Origin: Fragilaria radians
Taxonomy: Eukaryota; Bacillariophyta; Fragilariophyceae; Fragilariales; Fragilariaceae
NCBI GenBank assembly: GCA_900642245.1
Contig: CAAAJI010000007.1
Coordinates: forward strand, 25,062 to 89,061
Length of the DNA stretch: 64,000 nt
Direction of reading: 5' to 3'
The position numbers were made by a program, and so were the translations under genes. The notes beneath the pieces are model-generated. The model saw only the letters and a list, made by a program, of their open reading frames with translations, searched no databases and was not told the DNA's origin. Of this stretch, positions 1 through 11,158 are shown one piece after another. Each line of letters begins with the position of its first letter. Positions within the stretch are counted from its first letter, which is position 1.

Positions 1-548
1 ATCTCTTGTGAATCAATTTCAATGTGTTTCCTTGACCACAGTCTCTTTAGCTTACGTGTTAGATTCAACACTTAACATTTAGACTTTGTGATCTTAGATT
101 CATGACTTAGATTCATGAATCATGAATCTTGATAGATTCCTGTTTGTTACTTAGGAATCTGTAATAGTTACAGTGTAGCACCGGGCATTGACTTCAATAG
201 TTATTTCTACTGTATTGATATGACGGTCCAGAAAAGATATGATCTTCTTTATTTATAAGCAATATTAAGCATCACTAAATTCAGATAAGACTATGTCTTA
301 ATTGAATTTGTGGAAAGTATAGAAAGAATGGTTACCTATATAACCTATCCTAAATTTAGTTGAGTAAATATAAGAATATTAATTCTAGTATTATTTACTA
401 TGTACTAACAATAACTTTGGACATCTCCAGTATCAGTACACACGCACATCTCTTAGTCTTTAGTAAATATTTTAGTATTATTAGACTGTATTGCTTACGA
501 CCTATAGTGCTAGGTATTATCTTAATGAACTTAACTCAAGGTATGTCA
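1..548 (+). repeat. Copia-type LTR, copy 1 (cut by window start)
   Basis: This matches, in inverted orientation, the complete solo LTR at 32386-32955, and ends with the same terminal AAAGGTATGTCA-like sequence (here AAGGTATGTCA, 538-548). About 66 bases of the expected 5' end, which should begin TGCTCT, lie outside the window. A TATA-like CTATATAA near 333-340 fits a promoter in the plus orientation. Whether this is a solo LTR or the 3' LTR of a longer element cannot be told, because the upstream flank is missing. It ends about 150 bases before the ATG of the glutamine synthetase-like gene. Confidence 0.8.
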
Positions 549-699
549 GGAACAATGATAATCAGAGTGAAAGAGTGTAGAGCGTTGTGCGGAAGTTTGA
601 AAAAAATCTTCTTCGTAAGGTCCTACGGTATACGTCATCAATGCAGACTTGAGAAGCCATTCAAAAATTCCTGACAACTCCAATAATTTGTCCCCCAAC

Positions 700-2268
700 A
701 TGACCGACCCTAACTTTTCATCCTCGGACGTTTCCTCCAATTTTGAAATCCTTCCAGTAGAGACGTATAACGAATCATCAGATTCAGAAATTCTCAATGC
801 TTACAATCTTGCGTTACTTCGTACTCTGAAATTGGCTGGAATACAGTTCCTTCGTATAGTGGCAGTAGATTCTTCCAATACACTTCGTTCGAAGGCTATT
901 CCTTTGTCTCACTTGTTGAAATCTGCGTCTTTATTATCAGTCTCATCATATAAATCCTCTGTCTCTTCGTCAGAAAGGAAACCGCAACAACGTAGTAATG
1001 AAGATTTCTTCGGCTTATATGTTTCAATTGCCAAGGCTTGCTTTGGTGCCTTACCCTCGTACGCAGATTGTATCCTGCCAGGGACGACTGTTGATGCACG
1101 TGACGTATACGTATTGCGGCCAGATATGAATACATTGCGTCGAATCCCTTATGCACCCAAAACAGCAATTGCGATGGCGTCAGGGTTGTATGATTCCACC
1201 ACCCAACGACTCAGTCATCTGTGCGCTCGGACACTGCTGGGGAGAGTTTTGCATTCTGCCACAAAAGTACAAGGAGGAATTTTTCTTCAGGTGGGCGCTG
1301 AATTGGAATTTGTACTTGTTCATGATCAAGGGAGGATTAATGGCGATGATATTTCTAAAGAACTTTCTTTGTCAACGACATTGCCCCAGCCTGTTGATAC
1401 CTCTCTTTTTGCCTCAACGACAACATTGAACCAGCAACAAGATTTCATAAATGATCTTTGTCAGCAATTAGAAGATCAATATATTGACGTGGAATTGGTC
1501 CATGCCGAAAGTGCTCCTGGGCAATTAGAAGTCGTCCTGGCTTATCAGAAAAATGTTATGATGCTTGCGGATAATATAGTCTTGGCACGCGAAACCATAC
1601 GTTGTGTCGCACGTAATCACAAACTTCGGGCTATATTTTTGCCCAAGATGCATCCCCAATATGCCGGAAGTGGTCTTCATTTGCATTTCTCATTTACGCA
1701 TGGCAAGGAGTCTGGTCCAGCAGCAGAAAATTCTTTCACCGACTGGAATGCCAATCAAACTTGTTTCCCTAGTCCAATGGGACAATCTTTTATGGAGGGA
1801 ATCCTACAGCATTTGCCGGCTCTCCTTGCCCTGACCATGCCTACGACCAATTCCTTCCGACGCGTGGGACCTGGATGTTGGACAGGTAGCACCGTATGTT
1901 GGAATTTTGAGGACAAGGAATCTCCACTGCGTATTTGCATGGATGTTCATTCAGGCAAAGCATCCAATCTCGAGTATAAGCTTGCTGATTCCACTGCCAA
2001 CATTCATTTGGCACTTGCTGCCATCATATCTGCTGGTTTGCAGGGGATCGTCCTACAGGCAGTCCTGCGGCCTCCTGGAGTTTCCTCTGAACCTCTACCT
2101 ACAACTCTCGGTGAAAGTCTACAATGTCTCCGAGAGGATTCCTTCTTGCAATCTATTCTAGGACATGATTTGTGGACTAACTACCTTGCCTTGCGTTGGG
2201 CAGAATGTTCTCACACTGCTAGTATGAGTTTAGAAAATGAGGTCATTCAAGCATACAATGCAGCATGA
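700..2268 (+). CDS. FluG-type glutamine synthetase-like protein
   Basis: Single-exon gene of 522 residues. The start is set at ATG 700; the frame is open further upstream but has no earlier ATG. The C-terminal two thirds is a glutamine synthetase catalytic domain, which joins ammonia or an amine to glutamate using ATP. Visible motifs are GAELEF near residue 200 and AESAPGQLE (metal-binding glutamates), the ATP-site signature YAGSGLHLHFS near 320-332, and RRVGPGCWTG near 387. The block SNLEYKLADSTAN corresponds to NFEIKSFDGCAN of FluG/NodGS proteins rather than the R-x-E-x-R of classical GSI, so the FluG-like branch is favoured. The N-terminal amidohydrolase half found in plant and fungal FluG is absent. 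The N-terminal ~50 residues are Ser/Asn-rich with no clear targeting signal. The true substrate is unknown; gamma-glutamyl-amine synthesis is an alternative to glutamine. An LTR lies just upstream. Confidence 0.85.
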   Translation: MTDPNFSSSDVSSNFEILPVETYNESSDSEILNAYNLALLRTLKLAGIQFLRIVAVDSSNTLRSKAIPLSHLLKSASLLSVSSYKSSVSSSERKPQQRSNEDFFGLYVSIAKACFGALPSYADCILPGTTVDARDVYVLRPDMNTLRRIPYAPKTAIAMASGLYDSTTQRLSHLCARTLLGRVLHSATKVQGGIFLQVGAELEFVLVHDQGRINGDDISKELSLSTTLPQPVDTSLFASTTTLNQQQDFINDLCQQLEDQYIDVELVHAESAPGQLEVVLAYQKNVMMLADNIVLARETIRCVARNHKLRAIFLPKMHPQYAGSGLHLHFSFTHGKESGPAAENSFTDWNANQTCFPSPMGQSFMEGILQHLPALLALTMPTTNSFRRVGPGCWTGSTVCWNFEDKESPLRICMDVHSGKASNLEYKLADSTANIHLALAAIISAGLQGIVLQAVLRPPGVSSEPLPTTLGESLQCLREDSFLQSILGHDLWTNYLALRWAECSHTASMSLENEVIQAYNAA

Positions 2269-3399
2269 CATGTGTCACTGGAATTCTTTTATGTAAATTA
2301 ATTCATTCGCACTTATAATATGAAAAGAAAATGAAAGTCCAAGCATCTTAATTGAAATAGTCAAAGTAGTGGGCCCAAGCAATATATCTGTCATACACAA
2401 TGCATCATGATAATATTGAATTGACAAGAGTAGTTGCAACCCTTTGTTTGTCATTCCATCTTAGCAAATGGTAGTTCATTTATTACGAATTTCCTTATAA
2501 TAGTGGTCTCTGGGCAACAATTACATAATTGATGCAACCACATATATTGTAAACGTCATAATCCACCTTGGCTTCTTCGGATGGGTTGCTCCCACTCCTT
2601 TATTGAACATCCATTCCTCAAACACTACCTTATGAACTTCACCATTCATTGCAGAATGTCTGTATAGATTTATACGACTATGCTTTTCATCTAAGTGTCG
2701 CATTCCTACACTTCCGATTTCTTTGATCAGAATATCATTTGGAGCGACGTTCTGTTTGATAGGCTTCAGAAAAGCGTCTTCACCATTTCTGTGATTCCCA
2801 TTCTTCTCTCCTTCAGTATTGAGGAAATGCTGGTTTTGCATTTTATAATCTATTCATTCTGTCCCTTATGTGGTATATACTCCACTTCCATCAAGGAGTA
2901 AAAATAGGTAAGCGGCAAGTTATGGTTTCAAAAGGACTAATTATCAAATCAATGTATTCAACACAGAGTACAAAACAACCATGTCTAAGAAATATCATAC
3001 AATTGAACAAATCACGGGATAAAGAATGTATCAAAGTAGGCTTTTTCTTAAAAATGTCAAATAAAAGGGAGTTTATCAGAAGTCGTAACAATAGCTGGTT
3101 TCATCGATACATGGAGGGAACATAAGCCTAAACAATTTGTTCTTTACTATAAACAGTGTATAGAGCATACGTTTGTGTCACTATGAGTGGAGCTCTGTAA
3201 TAAAAAAGCAGAGGATATGGAGAACCCTGAAAAATCCTATAACTCTTATTGGACAATTGTTTTCAAGATAGCTGGGAAGAGATTGGAAAGGGAACAAAAA
3301 TTAAGCATGAAATCGAAATAAATATGTAGGAACAGATGAAGAATAAACGTAGAGGAGTTGAAGAAAAAGATAGAAGGCTTCATTGAATGTATGATTAGA
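2269..3399. other. Intergenic, no gene recognised
   Basis: AT-rich sequence with stops in all frames. A 106-codon minus-strand frame at 2521-2841 shows no recognisable domain. The segment lies downstream of the RNase H relic on the minus strand and may be decayed retroelement 3' sequence, but no LTR copy is visible in it. Confidence 0.5.
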
Positions 3400-4340
3400 A
3401 GTTGATAAGCATTAAACTTCAAGCAGTGTCCATAGCGGGAAGATAAATGGTCTATTTCTGCTTCCATAGAACTGCTTGCCTTTACTTTTTTCTACGGACG
3501 GATGCCATCATACATTGGCATTGCCGCTCCTGTGTGACATTTAAAGATGAGATGAACTGTAAATGCTGCATCCACATGTTACTTTAGCCTCTTAGACCCG
3601 CCTGCTCTCAATGCTAATAGGATTGTTTCAGATTTTTTTTATTCTGATGTGCTTTATCCAATTGTCTTGATTAGGATATGTCCCCCCCCCTCCCCCCCCC
3701 CCCCCCTCCTCGTTTCGTTAAACACACTATGACAGGGCTTATATCAGGTCTGTCTCTCTTGCAAAGAAATAAACCTTGTGCTGTGCTCTTTTGGAACTGT
3801 TCTGCCATATCTTTTGTCATTCCTGGGCTAGACTTGTTTACCTTATACAGGTTTCATTCCAGGGTGATGTGACTTTTCCACTGATCAAGTATTTTGTTGG
3901 GAAGTCATTTATCATCTTGTTTGCCTAATCAACCATATCTATTGACACTTATCCTTTGACAGTATAGTCAAGCTTCATTCCTAAATACTCATGTTTTCTC
4001 CTCTTGTAGTCTTGACATTTCTAATTGTTCCGTATCTTTGTTTTATCTGAGTAATGAAGTCATCCACATGTTTACTGTTGATATGACTCACGTTGAGATC
4101 ATCAACATGCCAGGAAAGAGTTATCTGCTTTCCTTACACTTGTTTGCTTGCAACGCATGGATCATATGGGTTGATTGTAAATCCATATCCAATGAGGCTT
4201 CTGTAGAATGTCATGGCACGTAGTCCATATATTGCCTTGGTTACGTGCACATATAGTACCTTTTGCTTGTTTTCAATTATTATGTGTTCTCCATAAAAAA
4301 ATTTGGCATAAGAGTTGCAAAATCCAATATCCTCTCCACA
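3400..4340 (-). mobile_element. Decayed Ty1/copia retrotransposon: RT and RNase H relic
   Basis: Translating the minus strand across several frameshifts and stops gives a recognisable copia pol in the correct order. It begins with FFYGEHIIIENKQKVLYVHV and TKAIYGL, then GFTINPYDPCVASK, the catalytic WHVDDLNVSH (plus positions about 4083-4112, the YVDD-equivalent box), and TTRG...EYLGMKLDYTVKGKVSIDMVDYANK. RNase H follows, with HVDAAF (about 3561-3578), CHTGAAM and SSSMEAEI, matching the usual VDAAFAVH / SHTGA / STEAEL series of copia. The reading frame is broken many times, so the element is dead. A poly-C run (3682-3706) interrupts it between RT and RNase H. No integrase or gag could be read upstream on the same strand. 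Confidence 0.85.
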
Positions 4341-6862
4341 AATGCAAGTTTTTTTACTTGTTTTGTTACTTATTTGGTTACTACTACTTAGTCACTGGCT
4401 TGTTCGGATAATCCAATACAGTATATATAGTCTATCATAGACTTCCTAGAGTTCTCAAGATTTTTCTTGGTGATCTGACCTTCATTGGTTATAGAATTAC
4501 GATTAGCCTTCCGGCCATCTCAGGTTTGCCCCCTCGCTGAGGTCTTACGCTTGAGCTTTTTTCACTCATCTTGAGTAGATAGTCTTCTGTTGTCATATTG
4601 GTATTGTCTTTTACGGTCTTTTCCTTTTCCAAAAACATTATTTCTTTGCTTCTTCGCGCTTATAGAGTCTGTATGAAGGTTCTTTGTTCTTTTCGTTCCT
4701 TCTGAATTCGTATTTGTAGGTGATGCTCTTTTTCACCTCGTTTTGCTATTTGACAATAGGATGCGCTTTAGTTGATTGTCCTGATATAAATTGATCCTAA
4801 CCAATGATTGATGCTAGCTTTCTTGTGCTGTTGTACTCTCAATCAACTAAAAATCATTCGTTGGGACTGCGGCCCAAAACTCGTATAATTCTTCCAAATA
4901 GATTAAACTTATTCCTAGCATACACTCTCACAAAATACTAAAATAATGCATTAAAATGGCACATTCTCGCCGAAAAATGTACCCTATTCCTCCTTTTGAA
5001 CTACCTAAATGTCAGGACAATATGAATAGTCCTAAAAAAATTAAAATCGCTGTATTGTTTAACCTCTTCAAACGTCAATGCAACCCACCCCCCTTCAAAG
5101 CATGTTTGGAAAAAGAAACCTTCCAACAACATCTACAAGAATACTGCAAGAAAAAAGAGTCTGTCCAAGAAGGATTCTGAAGAAGAAGAGGTCACTTCTG
5201 CTGATGTTGACGATAAGGTTGACAAGAAACCGGATGTAGATGACAAAAACAATGAATTTCTTGAGGATGTAAAGCAGAAGAGTACATCACCTAATTACAC
5301 AATCCAAGAAGATGAGGGCCCTCAATTTGCTCTACTATTCATGATTTTATAATATTTTTATGAACACATTTTTCACACCCCTTGTTGTGTTTCATTCGAG
5401 GTTGTACAAAGTAAAGCGAATTATGCTCTAAAGAAGTCTTCTTCCAGTGTTGTAATATTAGTTTGGCAGACAGATCTGTTCAACAAAACTCCCGCTTCCA
5501 ATCAAGATTGTCCTCCTGGTATCAGAAAGGCCAATTAATTCAAGAAACTTGTTGAATCACATGCATTTATTTCGGACAAAGATGCATTTATTGGAAAATC
5601 GTTTCAAGAAACTAAAAAGTTTGACAAAATGCTCAAATTGACAAAGCAGATTGTGAAGAATTTGCAGTTGCCCATAGTTAAGCAATGCTTTCAATCTTTA
5701 CAACATTTGTCCATACCCTATGTGGTTTTATTGAAAGTTGATAGTGATGTGCAATATCTTCATTTTACTCCTTTCTTCAACCACACCATCATTATTAAGA
5801 AGTAGATATAAACACCTTTCAAAAGTCATGTAAACTACTTTTTGACAAAAAGGCTGAAAGCACTTACAAGCAGAGCAACACGTATTTCAAGTACAAGTTA
5901 CAAATTCAAAAACAAATGTATTAAGGTGCAATGCGATGTTGTCCATCAAGAAGGAAAACAAGGACACTTCTACAAGTGTCTAAGCTTATATATCGTGTTT
6001 CACCAAACCAAATATTTATGAAGACAGTTTGAAAAAAATAATGACAAACCTTGTCCACTCTTCAAGGAAGGAGCCAGATCCATTTACCACATGGTAAGTT
6101 GCCTTACTTATAAGAGTTATAGAACCAGAGACACTATTGTTGTAAGACATTAGAAGTAAAACGAATCAAACTATCAGAAACGAACAGCAAATAATCATGA
6201 TTATACATTAATCTATCATCCATGCAGAGAAAAAAAGTGAACTTAGTGTGAATCAATTACATTTTTTCCAGGAGATTTACCTAGAGGAAGTAAGTAAGCC
6301 TAATGTTCAATGACAACCAAGAAATGGGTATTTTATAGCGAAGTGATAGCTGATAGATGTATTGCTTATCCTTTCCACTAAAGTCATGACCTGACTAGGT
6401 CTTTTTACAGGAATATGAAGTGAATGAGCATCGTTCAAGTTTTGCTGTTCCATAGATTCTCTTCAACATTTGTTTCATGAAAAATGAATCGCGTGTCGTG
6501 GAATTAACAGAATTTGTAGTGTGTTGCCAGATTCGATGACTTGCCGAATCTTGGTTCGTTAAATGGCATCACCATTGATGGCAGAAAACTGTTGCCCCCC
6601 TTGGATTGCTGTATAGAATTTCATACTTTTCCCATGAAAGGGGTACTTAAAATATGATTTGAAATATAATATTCGTTGTGTACAAGAAAAAATTCAACGA
6701 CGGTAGAATCTGATACTTAGGCGCAAGCACCCGTGTACAAGAAATCGAAACTTTACGAATCTCTGCATTTAATCAATAACTATCGAGCAAATCCTTCATT
6801 AACTTTTATCAAATCTTGATTGGAAGTCTCTGTAGCATATACGCCAAGATATTTGCATTGGT
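4341..6862. other. Gene-poor stretch, no gene recognised
   Basis: The first few hundred bases may continue the copia relic on the minus strand, but no motif is readable. A 74-codon plus-strand frame at 4956-5180 (Lys-rich end, then stops) and short open runs to about 6060 rich in Lys, Phe and Gln resemble no family I know. They could be decayed element or gene sequence. Confidence 0.4.
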
Positions 6863-8782
6863 ATGGAAAGAAATGATGAGGCAACTGGAAATGCTAGAGG
6901 AGATTCCTCCTTACAGTTAGAAAGTTGCGAATCACTTGATATGGCACTTTCGAAGGGGGCTGTTTTAATGAAAGAAGAGGACGCTGAAATTCTTGAAAGA
7001 GGTGTACGTGACTCTTGCTCCTCAGGAGAAACGCCTATTTTGCTTTCTCATCTCTCTATAGTGAATCCACCTCACTTAAATTCGGTGACAGGACCCCCAG
7101 ACTCGGAATCACAGTTTTTTGAATTCCATCATTCACAGTCATGCATGGGAGGAGAAGAGCAAAAATCTCAATCTTCTTTTGAAGCTGATACATGGGTGCT
7201 GCATGATATATCTCAAGCGCAAATAAGTAGCAGCGGGGAAGAGGAGGGGTTGAAAGATGGATACCGTCGATGTCTCTCTGGTGAAGTGAGACCCAGGCTT
7301 ATGAGCACTTCCATTGTTGACGAAGTTATTATGTCCTCATCACCAGTGTCTGTTGCGGAGAAAATGAATTCACAAGATCAAACAACTTCTATGGAAGAAA
7401 TAACTAATGCTGCGTCCTTACCATCGTCAGACTCTCATCTGAAAGTTCGAAGCAAGAGTTTTGATCGTCGTTTAAATGAAGCCATGCAATTTGCCGAAGC
7501 TGTTGGTGAAGTTCCTCGCTTTGACCATGTTCAAGTTATTATCGAAGAGACAGAATCTGACGATGATGAGGATAGCATTGCAGAAATTCATGTCGATAAT
7601 TCTCAAATCCTTCCAGCTAAAATGGGAGATATACATGTTTCGTCTGAGACGTCTCCGGCGTGTACTATTGCAGCTGCTCATAACAGCATGGCAGTACAAG
7701 AAAGTTCAATTGCTCAAAGTCTACATAAGAGACAAAAATCAAGGCCAAGATGGCCGCTTCCATCTTCTCCACAACCTTCCATTTCGTTTTTACATCGCCT
7801 TCCTGCGGCAGTTAGCACTCAGAATTACGTGTACAAAGGCATTTGCTCCAATCCCCCTGAAATAACAAAACATGGAATTACGCGAGGAAATTATTCGCAA
7901 CTTCATCGGAAGGCATGGCTTGAAGTAAGCGATAAGTATCATCGATATGGGAAAAATTTGAGACTCTATTACAAACGTTGGGAAAGTTTGGGCTATCCAA
8001 CAAATCAGTTTTTTGACTGGCTTGATTCGAAGGGAGAGGCTGCTGGAATGCCTTTACCAAACTTGGAAGAATGTCCGCGTTCACAACTAGATGCAGACAC
8101 AGTACACTACATATCCAATCCGGAAGTGACTCAAGGATATGCTATGAAAATCGTGCCAGATGACCAAAGGAGAGGCAAGGTCTTCGATGTTGATAATGAT
8201 CCCGTAATAACAGGTCCAGAGGGCTGGATCTTTGTTCTTCGTGATCACACATTGTATGGCGCAGAGAAGATCACTTCCATATCTGGTCACTCCAAACAAA
8301 GATTTCATCACTCCTCTTTTTTCGGTGGAAAGGCAGTCGCTGCAGCAGGCATTATCATCACGGATGAAAATGGATTTCTGACTAAACTTTACCCACATTC
8401 AGGTCATTATCGTCCTGGCGAGGCTGACATGCAGCGCATGCTTTTCCACCTTCACGATAGTGGCGTCGACCTATGTACCTTTGAGATGGATACTCAACAG
8501 ATTCTTCATGTTACAAGACACGACCCACCTAATGCATCAAATAAGGAAGATGGTGAAAAAAAGAAGAAAAAGATACAATCGCTCCACCTTAAAAAGGCTG
8601 TCTATGTCGCTTGCTTCCTCGCTCATAAGGCACGCTTTATTGGTGAAGGGGTTTTCGATCAAGTTCATACTATACGTAAGGCAAATGTGACCAGTGTATC
8701 AGAGGCCTTAAAACTCTGTGACCAAGGTGGATTTTGGATCAAGGCTCGGCAGGAACTTAAAAAGCAAAGAAAAGAATGTTGA
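6863..8782 (+). CDS. IQM-like protein (plant calmodulin-binding IQM-type core)
   Basis: Intact 639-residue single-exon gene. The first ~300 residues are acidic, Ser-rich and low in conservation. From about residue 325 to 560 the protein follows the core of plant IQM proteins block by block: KAWLEVSDKYHRYGKNLRLYY, then FFDWLDSKGE, LEECPRSQLDADTVHYI, EGWIFVLRDHTLYGAEK, the hallmark HHSSFFGGKAVAAAG and YPHSGHYRPGEADMQRMLFHL. In plants IQM proteins bind calmodulin through an IQ motif ahead of this core and act in stress and light signalling. I see no convincing IQ motif here, so calmodulin binding is not supported by sequence. A Lys-rich insert (GEKKKKKIQ) lies near the C-terminus. The biochemical function of the core is not established. 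Confidence 0.8.
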   Translation: MERNDEATGNARGDSSLQLESCESLDMALSKGAVLMKEEDAEILERGVRDSCSSGETPILLSHLSIVNPPHLNSVTGPPDSESQFFEFHHSQSCMGGEEQKSQSSFEADTWVLHDISQAQISSSGEEEGLKDGYRRCLSGEVRPRLMSTSIVDEVIMSSSPVSVAEKMNSQDQTTSMEEITNAASLPSSDSHLKVRSKSFDRRLNEAMQFAEAVGEVPRFDHVQVIIEETESDDDEDSIAEIHVDNSQILPAKMGDIHVSSETSPACTIAAAHNSMAVQESSIAQSLHKRQKSRPRWPLPSSPQPSISFLHRLPAAVSTQNYVYKGICSNPPEITKHGITRGNYSQLHRKAWLEVSDKYHRYGKNLRLYYKRWESLGYPTNQFFDWLDSKGEAAGMPLPNLEECPRSQLDADTVHYISNPEVTQGYAMKIVPDDQRRGKVFDVDNDPVITGPEGWIFVLRDHTLYGAEKITSISGHSKQRFHHSSFFGGKAVAAAGIIITDENGFLTKLYPHSGHYRPGEADMQRMLFHLHDSGVDLCTFEMDTQQILHVTRHDPPNASNKEDGEKKKKKIQSLHLKKAVYVACFLAHKARFIGEGVFDQVHTIRKANVTSVSEALKLCDQGGFWIKARQELKKQRKEC

Positions 8783-11158
8783 GAAGGATCTCCCCTTGTG
8801 TTTAGTTGGTGCATGGCTCGTGCAGGCAAATTACTGATGATAGATTAAATTTTTCTTTAACATAATGAAAAGGGTATCAAATTGCACGTTACAGCCCAAC
8901 TCTCAAGACTGTAATTTATAAACATTTTTGTCGGAACAAAACCATCTACACTCAATTCATTACAGTTAACCTGTCGACAAGGAAATTCTAATTCCATTGC
9001 TTACGAGATTTTCTGTGTCATAACTCATTCAATACGTCCGTCATCCTCCACTACGATACTTTTCAAGTATTCATTACCTTTACCAGACTAGATAATAGTT
9101 TAGCACTAAAAAGTTAAATCGGTACTCTGCAGTAAGCCGTGTTTTCTAAATGAGTAAGAAGTCAGGAGTGCAACTAGGTCCGATGCTTTTAGAGGATACT
9201 TCTTAAACTCACATTGCCATATTTGCCGTAGAAATCATGATTACTAGATTTCGATCACAACAGTTTAAGTATGGGTTTGATCTAAACAATATTTTAAGGG
9301 GATCAACATAATAAGGTTTGAAGTGTTATTTACACATTTGCAAAGATATCAAGCATCATTTTTGTCTTTGTGCATTTGCACTAGCAGTATTAGACGTCTC
9401 TAATACAGAAAGAAATTACGTTTATTTTCCTCTTGCCCTTTAATTTGGTAGTTACATAATATGTGTATTCTATGATTACCTCTGAAGTTGACCTGATCAT
9501 TGGACTAGTCCCCGGTCGACACTCGTTTCATTCGATGCAGAATTTAAGAGTGATGTTTACACCAACAAGTTGCTAAGTTTTCTCTCTAACATATTCGAGA
9601 ATAGAGTGATATAGCAAAAACTACTATTGGTTCGAAAATTATTAAAATTTGATAAGGGTGACATGAAGCTAAATCAACGTCTACCTTTGAATTAATCAGT
9701 CATTCAGTCAGTTCAGAATTTAGATATATGCCAACAAAAACGGTGCCAAGTGAAGGAGTGATCATTGGCCACAAGCTCTGCGGCAGAATTTCTTCAAATC
9801 TTTTCCAATGCGAAATTAATTGCTGCTGGGCATTAAAATAAGATTCATAAAACATCAGGTTAAGTTAAGGTACAACACTTTTCACAACAGCTCTCCTAAG
9901 AGATGGCTAGCGTTAAAGGTTGTGAGCTACAAAGAAAAGTCTCTAATTGTTTCTTTCCAATAGTTAGCTAGGATATAATTGGTTAGCTCTTTTCTATCGA
10001 CAAAATCAGTATACCTATATTTGACCATGCTGCGGGACAACTTCATTCATGTGATCTATATTAGCGATGCGTCTATCGTTTCGAAGCCACCCTAAGCAGT
10101 ATTTGCTCCTAGTTTTTATTGGAATTTTGTAGATGCATTGCAGCGTCAAGAGAGACCATATGCATTGGATTAAATCCGCTCCACCTCCAAATACAGATTA
10201 AAATGTGCTTCTTGTTATAATAGGCAGAATATGAAATAATCATCTCTATTTTGACCTCACTAACATTAATTTAGCCATAGACAGGAATAATTTCTACTTT
10301 GTACTCAATTCTTCAACTTCTCATATTTAATCACCGTAAAATAACTTTGTAAGATCTCATCATGAAATTATATTGCGAGAAAACATTCACATTTCTACTT
10401 TCAAGACAACGTGCAAATGTATTCAACAATACTTTCTCAATTAGCAAAGTCTATTTCCTTACGAAAGTCAAATTCGATAAAACGCTTGAGGCGCTTGGAA
10501 TGCTTGGATGTTGGTTTAAACTACTTTGGGCCATATCCAGACACACAAGGTTGGAGTCAGGTTAATTTTGTCCAATCTAGGATGCAAGTGATACTTGTAT
10601 ACGTTTTGTAATGCTTTATAAAATCCTGACTGTATCCATCGTAAAGTGTGCCTTTACGCTGCCATCTCCTTTGCAATTGGCATGCCTGGCTTTGCTCCTT
10701 CCGCTTGAATTAGGATTCTATCTTGCAAGCATCAAGCTTATTCAGATATTTTTTTAATTTTGATTTATGGCTAACATGGCTATAAATCGCAAATACGTCA
10801 CCACATCATATCCGTACCCCGGAAGACTTCTGATCGACCCGTCATGATTAGCATTCGCAAGATGAAAGCAAGAATAAATTTCAAGCCATGACATAGGCAA
10901 AGATAACGGAGGGCTTACAGTTGCGTTTTGGCATCAAGTTTTTGGAAGGTGCTCTCTTCCGTTGTGCCTACACGAATTATTTGATAAGTCATATCTTATT
11001 TTAGAATGATTTTTCTATAATCGTCTGAGAAAGAATTAATTCACGATTTCAATAGCATGAAAATGTTGAAGTCCAATTCTGAATATTTTGTGCTTTGAAA
11101 CTTGGATAACCTTGAAATAAGAGCAGAATAAATCCTACTAGAAAGAAAACAATCGAGC
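8783..11158. other. Intergenic, nothing recognised
   Basis: About 2.4 kb of AT-rich sequence with only short frames (longest about 67 codons at 10362-10565, overlapping another frame at 10411-10611). No tRNA, LTR or protein motif was seen. It holds the 3' ends of two convergent genes. Confidence 0.5.

Noticed and set aside
360..674. 104-codon plus frame
   Set aside because: Lies mostly inside the LTR, has no domain, and does not start with ATG.
649..699. Extension of the glutamine synthetase-like protein upstream to 649
   Set aside because: It would begin at TTG; the first in-frame ATG is at 700.
3682..3706. Poly-C run as a functional G-quadruplex element
   Set aside because: It interrupts a dead retroelement and is most simply a homopolymer expansion; a similar run at 52994-53007 also lacks context.
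4956..5180. 74-codon plus frame with a Lys-rich end
   Set aside because: Short, followed by stops, and resembles no known family; kept only as a note in the intergenic entry.
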